A DNA stretch of 64,000 nt from Glandiceps talaboti (Eukaryota; Hemichordata; Enteropneusta; Spengelidae), in the NCBI RefSeq assembly GCF_964340395.1, contig NC_135554.1:1882501-1946500 (forward strand). The letters run 5' to 3'. Below are positions 60,748-64,000 of the stretch, piece by piece. How positions within the stretch are numbered: position 1 is the stretch's first letter; the number at the start of each line of letters is the position of its first letter. The notes under the pieces are model-generated. The model saw only the letters and a program-made list of their open reading frames with translations, had not been told where the DNA came from and did no database searches. The position numbers were made by a program, and so were the translations under genes.

Positions 60748-63080
60748 AGACAACCAGTGCGGTAAAGAACAACCCGTGTTACGGCCTGTTATTCGGGTTT
60801 GGTGGGGCTAATAAATCGACCATAAATGTTGCTAATGTACATGTTGTAATCTCAGTATATAGATTGTTATGTTGACGTTAGGTTTACAAGTAAACATCCA
60901 CACCAACTCCTGACTAACATCGGGATTCAAATAACAGAAAGCAGAAGTTTTAACCAGACTTGGACTTGTCCTTTTATTCATACTCAAGTCCATCTGTGTT
61001 GAAAAGTTTATCATACCTTATCACTGTAGTTGGACTGATACTTGTTTGAAGTATTGTACTGTACTACTACCAACTAATACTGTGGCCATACATAGTATTC
61101 ATGCGCAGGATTATTTGTCATGATAACTCATAAATTGAATGGAAATGAAATATCAAAATCAGGAAACGTGTGTGTTAAAATAATTTTCCAGGAATTGATA
61201 AAATAAAAACTATGCATATGTAAGGCTGTGTCAAATACTAAAATATCGATCGTAGCTCAGACCACTAACGAAGAGATCGTAGGGACATCGACGTGTTACC
61301 CATGTGTGCATTAATATGAACATTTGACCATTAGTGTACTTCGCCCAAGTTGACCTGAGTGTGCATGGAATTTTATTGAAGAAAATTAACCAACGGAGAC
61401 AGTGTAAGAGATCGGTAAGTGTCACTAGACATTTATTTTCTTACAATTAAGATTTTGTTTTGTGGATAACTTTTTCGTTGTGGAAAATTGATATTACCAC
61501 TGTTACTGAAGCGAAATTATGGGATTTTGAAATACAGTCCAGAAAGACAACACATGACACCATGTCAACGCATGGTGTAAATATGGACGAGTCCACTGTT
61601 CAATGGTGGATGGGACATGGCAAAGTTTTGGAAAGGCCTGTGTTTTTACTTGTACATGTACTCCAAGATCTATGGTTTTCAAAATCACTACAAGTCTATA
61701 CTTTGCTTCTTTTAAGAAAGAATACAGAAGTCGGATTTCCAATGTCCACGTCAGTATCAAACGCTAACTTCCCCTTTTAGCCACCCCTTGTAGTAGTACC
61801 TTGTGTCGTCACAGAACAATCTATGACTCTGGTGTATGACCTTTCATATCTTAGCAAAGTCGCTAGCCCCTTGGACTCGTCCCGGCAGAAACTTTTGTCG
61901 GATAATTATCCCCGAGCTCCTTGAAAACTATGTACTCACTTCATTTCATTCTCGTTTGATTGGGTTCATTATCATCCACATAGTGACACGAAGCAGTTTT
62001 GTCTTCTCTAAAAAATAACGGCCCATGCTCTGTGGCGTGCTTTCTGTTGTTTCACATTGCTCGATCATAAGCACACACTTGGGAAAATCCGATAAATTGA
62101 TCAGGGAACCTCAGGACCATTTACCGCTTTACCGGCCTTTAAAACACTGATTATGTTCATCTTTACAGGTGGTAGACTTGGTACATAATGCTGTAGGTCA
62201 TCATAGCTGACAGATGATGATACTTTTCTTTACAATGGGGAAGAAGTCACAATGGAAATTGGTTACCGCATAAGAGACGAGGTTCAACTTACCATTGGTG
62301 AATTTTACTATTCTATTTTCTGTGTATATCATTCATTTATTGTACTTGGATTTTCAGAACTTGTGTGCATTTTAAAAGTGATATTTAATAAATTGTTGTG
62401 TAATGAAGGTCATATTTGTCATGTACATGTATGTTACTGATTGCGTAAAAAAAACAAAAACATGTTTAGCTCTTCAGTGGCAGAGAAACAATTGAATTCA
62501 TACATAAACCCCTTAGTTACTTGTCTGTGTTTTAACAAATCATTACACATATTCTGTGATTATCTATTGTATGGAGCACTCATTCTCCCTGAAATTCACA
62601 GATTCATAGACAGCAAGGGGTAGTTACTAGACAGTGACGATGTATGCAAACATTAATTATAGACATGATGCACACAGGATGTAGTGTTCCTTCATAGAAA
62701 CCAAACTAATTTGTAAATGTTATACTCAACTGCTGGCAAATGAAATTTAATATATTGCTAGAGTTAAAGTATGGGTCAAATAAATCCCTGTGAACTGTTT
62801 TTCAAATGCAAGTTTTTTTTTGACACAGGATTAGAACTCATTTTATAACGATGTTTGAAGGCTTTAGATGCAAAGTAGTCCCGGGTGAATTTGTGGTTAT
62901 GTATCTTCAGTTTGAGCACTGTTGACATAAGAAGAGATTTGTTTGGCCATAAATGGATAAATGACTGATATGCATATTATCATAAGGTTGTTACATTGCC
63001 TGAGTATATATGAATTGGTCTAATTCAAACATATAATTGGTGGGGTTGCAAACATCAGTTTTTTACCAGAGTGGTTGTCT
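60748..63080. mobile_element. DNA transposon inserted in the DIRS copy, CATG target duplication
   Basis: Imperfect inverted ends AGACAACCAGTGCGGTAAAG (60748) and the complement of AGACAACCACTCTGGTAAAA (ending 63080). CATG flanks both sides (60744-60747, 63081-63084). Removing it restores contiguity of the retroelement sequence. The 2333-bp interior is AT-rich with no recognised ORF. The superfamily is unknown. Confidence 0.65.
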
Positions 63081-63308
63081 CATGTTACCGTGGACAAAAC
63101 CCATTTGTCCTGTGAGATTGTATCTCACGCATTTGCAAAGTGGCTTAGCCTGCCCCAACTGGAATTTCCAGTCTTGGAATGGGGAGTTCCTGTATCGTGT
63201 TGCCGAGTGGAGAGTCAGGAGTGCTGCTGCGAGTCAGAGCCTGATCTTTAAAAGCTGCTCTTGCTAAAGAAGGGCTTGTCGGGACCAGGCTCGCCTCTAC
63301 CCTGTTGA

Positions 63309-64000
63309 CTACGCAGTTTGCCACGTGGAACGTCCTCTGCTAGATTGTCCAGATTTACTCCTGTTGCCTTGGAAATTTCTGTTTGCAGGTACCGTATTAG
63401 TACTTGTACGGTTATCCTTTGGTCTTGCTGGAGTGGAGGTTGTGCGTGGTGATGCCCACATTAATCGTTCTCTCTGCTTTGCTTCGCTGGCTCGCTGCGC
63501 CAGGGAAGTCAAATTACCAGCAAACAGTGAGGAAGTGGAAAACGAGGAGCCTCTTGCTTCCTGTTTCAGTTCCTGTGTTAACGAGTTAGACTCTCATTTC
63601 AGGAAGGCATCCCTCTCCATCAAAATAAGTGCTGCCCGTCCTCTCGCTGAAGATTCGGAGACATAGTAGAGACCTTTCATTGCAATGCGCAATAGCCTAA
63701 GAACCTTAGGCATCTCCGGAGTTTCTTGCTGTAGTTCAGACATTGCTACAGCTAGAAACCAATCCATGACAGAACATGCACGGATACTTTCTGCGTGCAT
63801 CTCCCCTAACTGCTTTAAACTGAGTGCCGGGGATAGACACAGAGTTGAAAGTTTTGGCTTTGGCGTCCACAGCCTCGGCATCAGTGTCTAGGCTGGGGTA
63901 ACCAATCCATGGGTCAGTTGTGTGAGTCTTGTATGCACGAGACCGACTTTTTAACGCAGCAGCTTTATTGCCCTCGCCTAAAACCTCTGACATTATTTTA
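63309..64000 (-). pseudogene. DIRS-like gag remnant
   Basis: Three minus-strand frames each hold part of one protein. The first contains TTDPWIGYPSLDTDAEAVDA, the second PEMPKVLRLLRIAMKGLYYV with SESSARGRAALILMERDAFL, and the third a basic, Ser/Asn-rich tail (NRNFQGNRSKSGQSSRG). The helical LRLL...RDAFL block is characteristic of DIRS gag proteins. Frame changes near 63740-63880 and 63510-63600 break it. Continues beyond the window. Confidence 0.55.

Larger units (their letters stand above)
59790..64000 (-). mobile_element. Degenerate DIRS-like retrotransposon, truncated and interrupted
   Basis: On the minus strand, gag-like sequence (63085-64000, continuing past the window edge) precedes RT and RNase H remnants (59866-60743). 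The two parts are separated by an element at 60748-63080. Key blocks: SSARGRAALILMERDAFLK in gag, WVLSTVT before the break, then GYVLEFARQPSLTS, DLKDAYFHIPIH and an RNase H-type NGIADALSRH. The tyrosine recombinase that defines DIRS elements would lie below 59866 and is absent. Frames shift repeatedly, so the copy is dead. Confidence 0.72.

Noticed and set aside
61245-61300. tRNA-like stretch (gtagctcagaccac)
   Set aside because: Only a partial D-arm resemblance. No T-arm consensus or cloverleaf.
61460-61780. 106-residue plus ORF and overlapping minus ORF inside the CATG element
   Set aside because: No recognisable motif. Length is compatible with chance in AT-rich DNA.

Overview
This window is intron-dominated genomic DNA from an animal. 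It is AT-rich by eye, with GT-AG introns, polyadenylation-type AATAAA and many decayed DNA transposons. The repeat style (long private minisatellites, Tigger/pogo, Harbinger-like and TTAA-flanked foldback elements, a DIRS-like retroelement) suggests a marine invertebrate such as a non-vertebrate deuterostome or lophotrochozoan. I cannot name the species from sequence alone.

The only gene recognised with confidence lies on the minus strand from 52187 down to 8694. Seven exons (52041-52187, 50360-50448, 35838-35922, 26057-26140, 18173-18259, 16237-16375, 8694-9469) join in phase. They encode the catalytic half and Ser/Pro-rich tail of a testis-specific-kinase (TESK1/2) homologue, a relative of LIM kinase that phosphorylates cofilin. 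The exons for the glycine loop, the VAIK lysine and the N-terminus are not in the window and should lie beyond 64000. A candidate plus-strand exon (8435-8572) of an unknown gene converges on the TESK 3' end.

Each intron carries its own unrelated tandem array: 38 bp upstream of the first visible exon, then 39 bp, then 32/43/56 bp, then 51/42 bp, then 36 bp, then 52 bp, and 57 bp before the last exon. Including smaller arrays and microsatellites, tandem DNA covers about 28 kb by hand sum, over 40% of the window. Two arrays are built from splice-site sequence. The 39-bp array (50626-52060) is a tandem amplification of the exon-intron junction that encodes the kinase catalytic loop (HRDLTSM followed by GTAAGT). 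It places dozens of near-identical strong 5' splice sites in a row, and the first 11 extra ones are in frame, each adding 13 residues. The 52-bp array abuts the 3' splice site of the next-to-last exon.

Transposons are layered on this. Two members of one non-autonomous family sit inside two different arrays (10691-12108, 58462-59710). There is a pogo/Tigger element with a DNA-binding-domain-only ORF (14666-15919), a TTA-flanked element with a broken ORF (31942-34033), a 1.9-kb near-perfect foldback flanked by TTAA (46280-48187), a RecQ-helicase fragment (about 29740-29985), and a decayed DIRS-like retroelement (59790-64000) split by a further element with CATG target duplications (60748-63080). 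Stretches between these hold AT-rich sequence with no recognised gene. No rRNA, tRNA or CRISPR array was seen.
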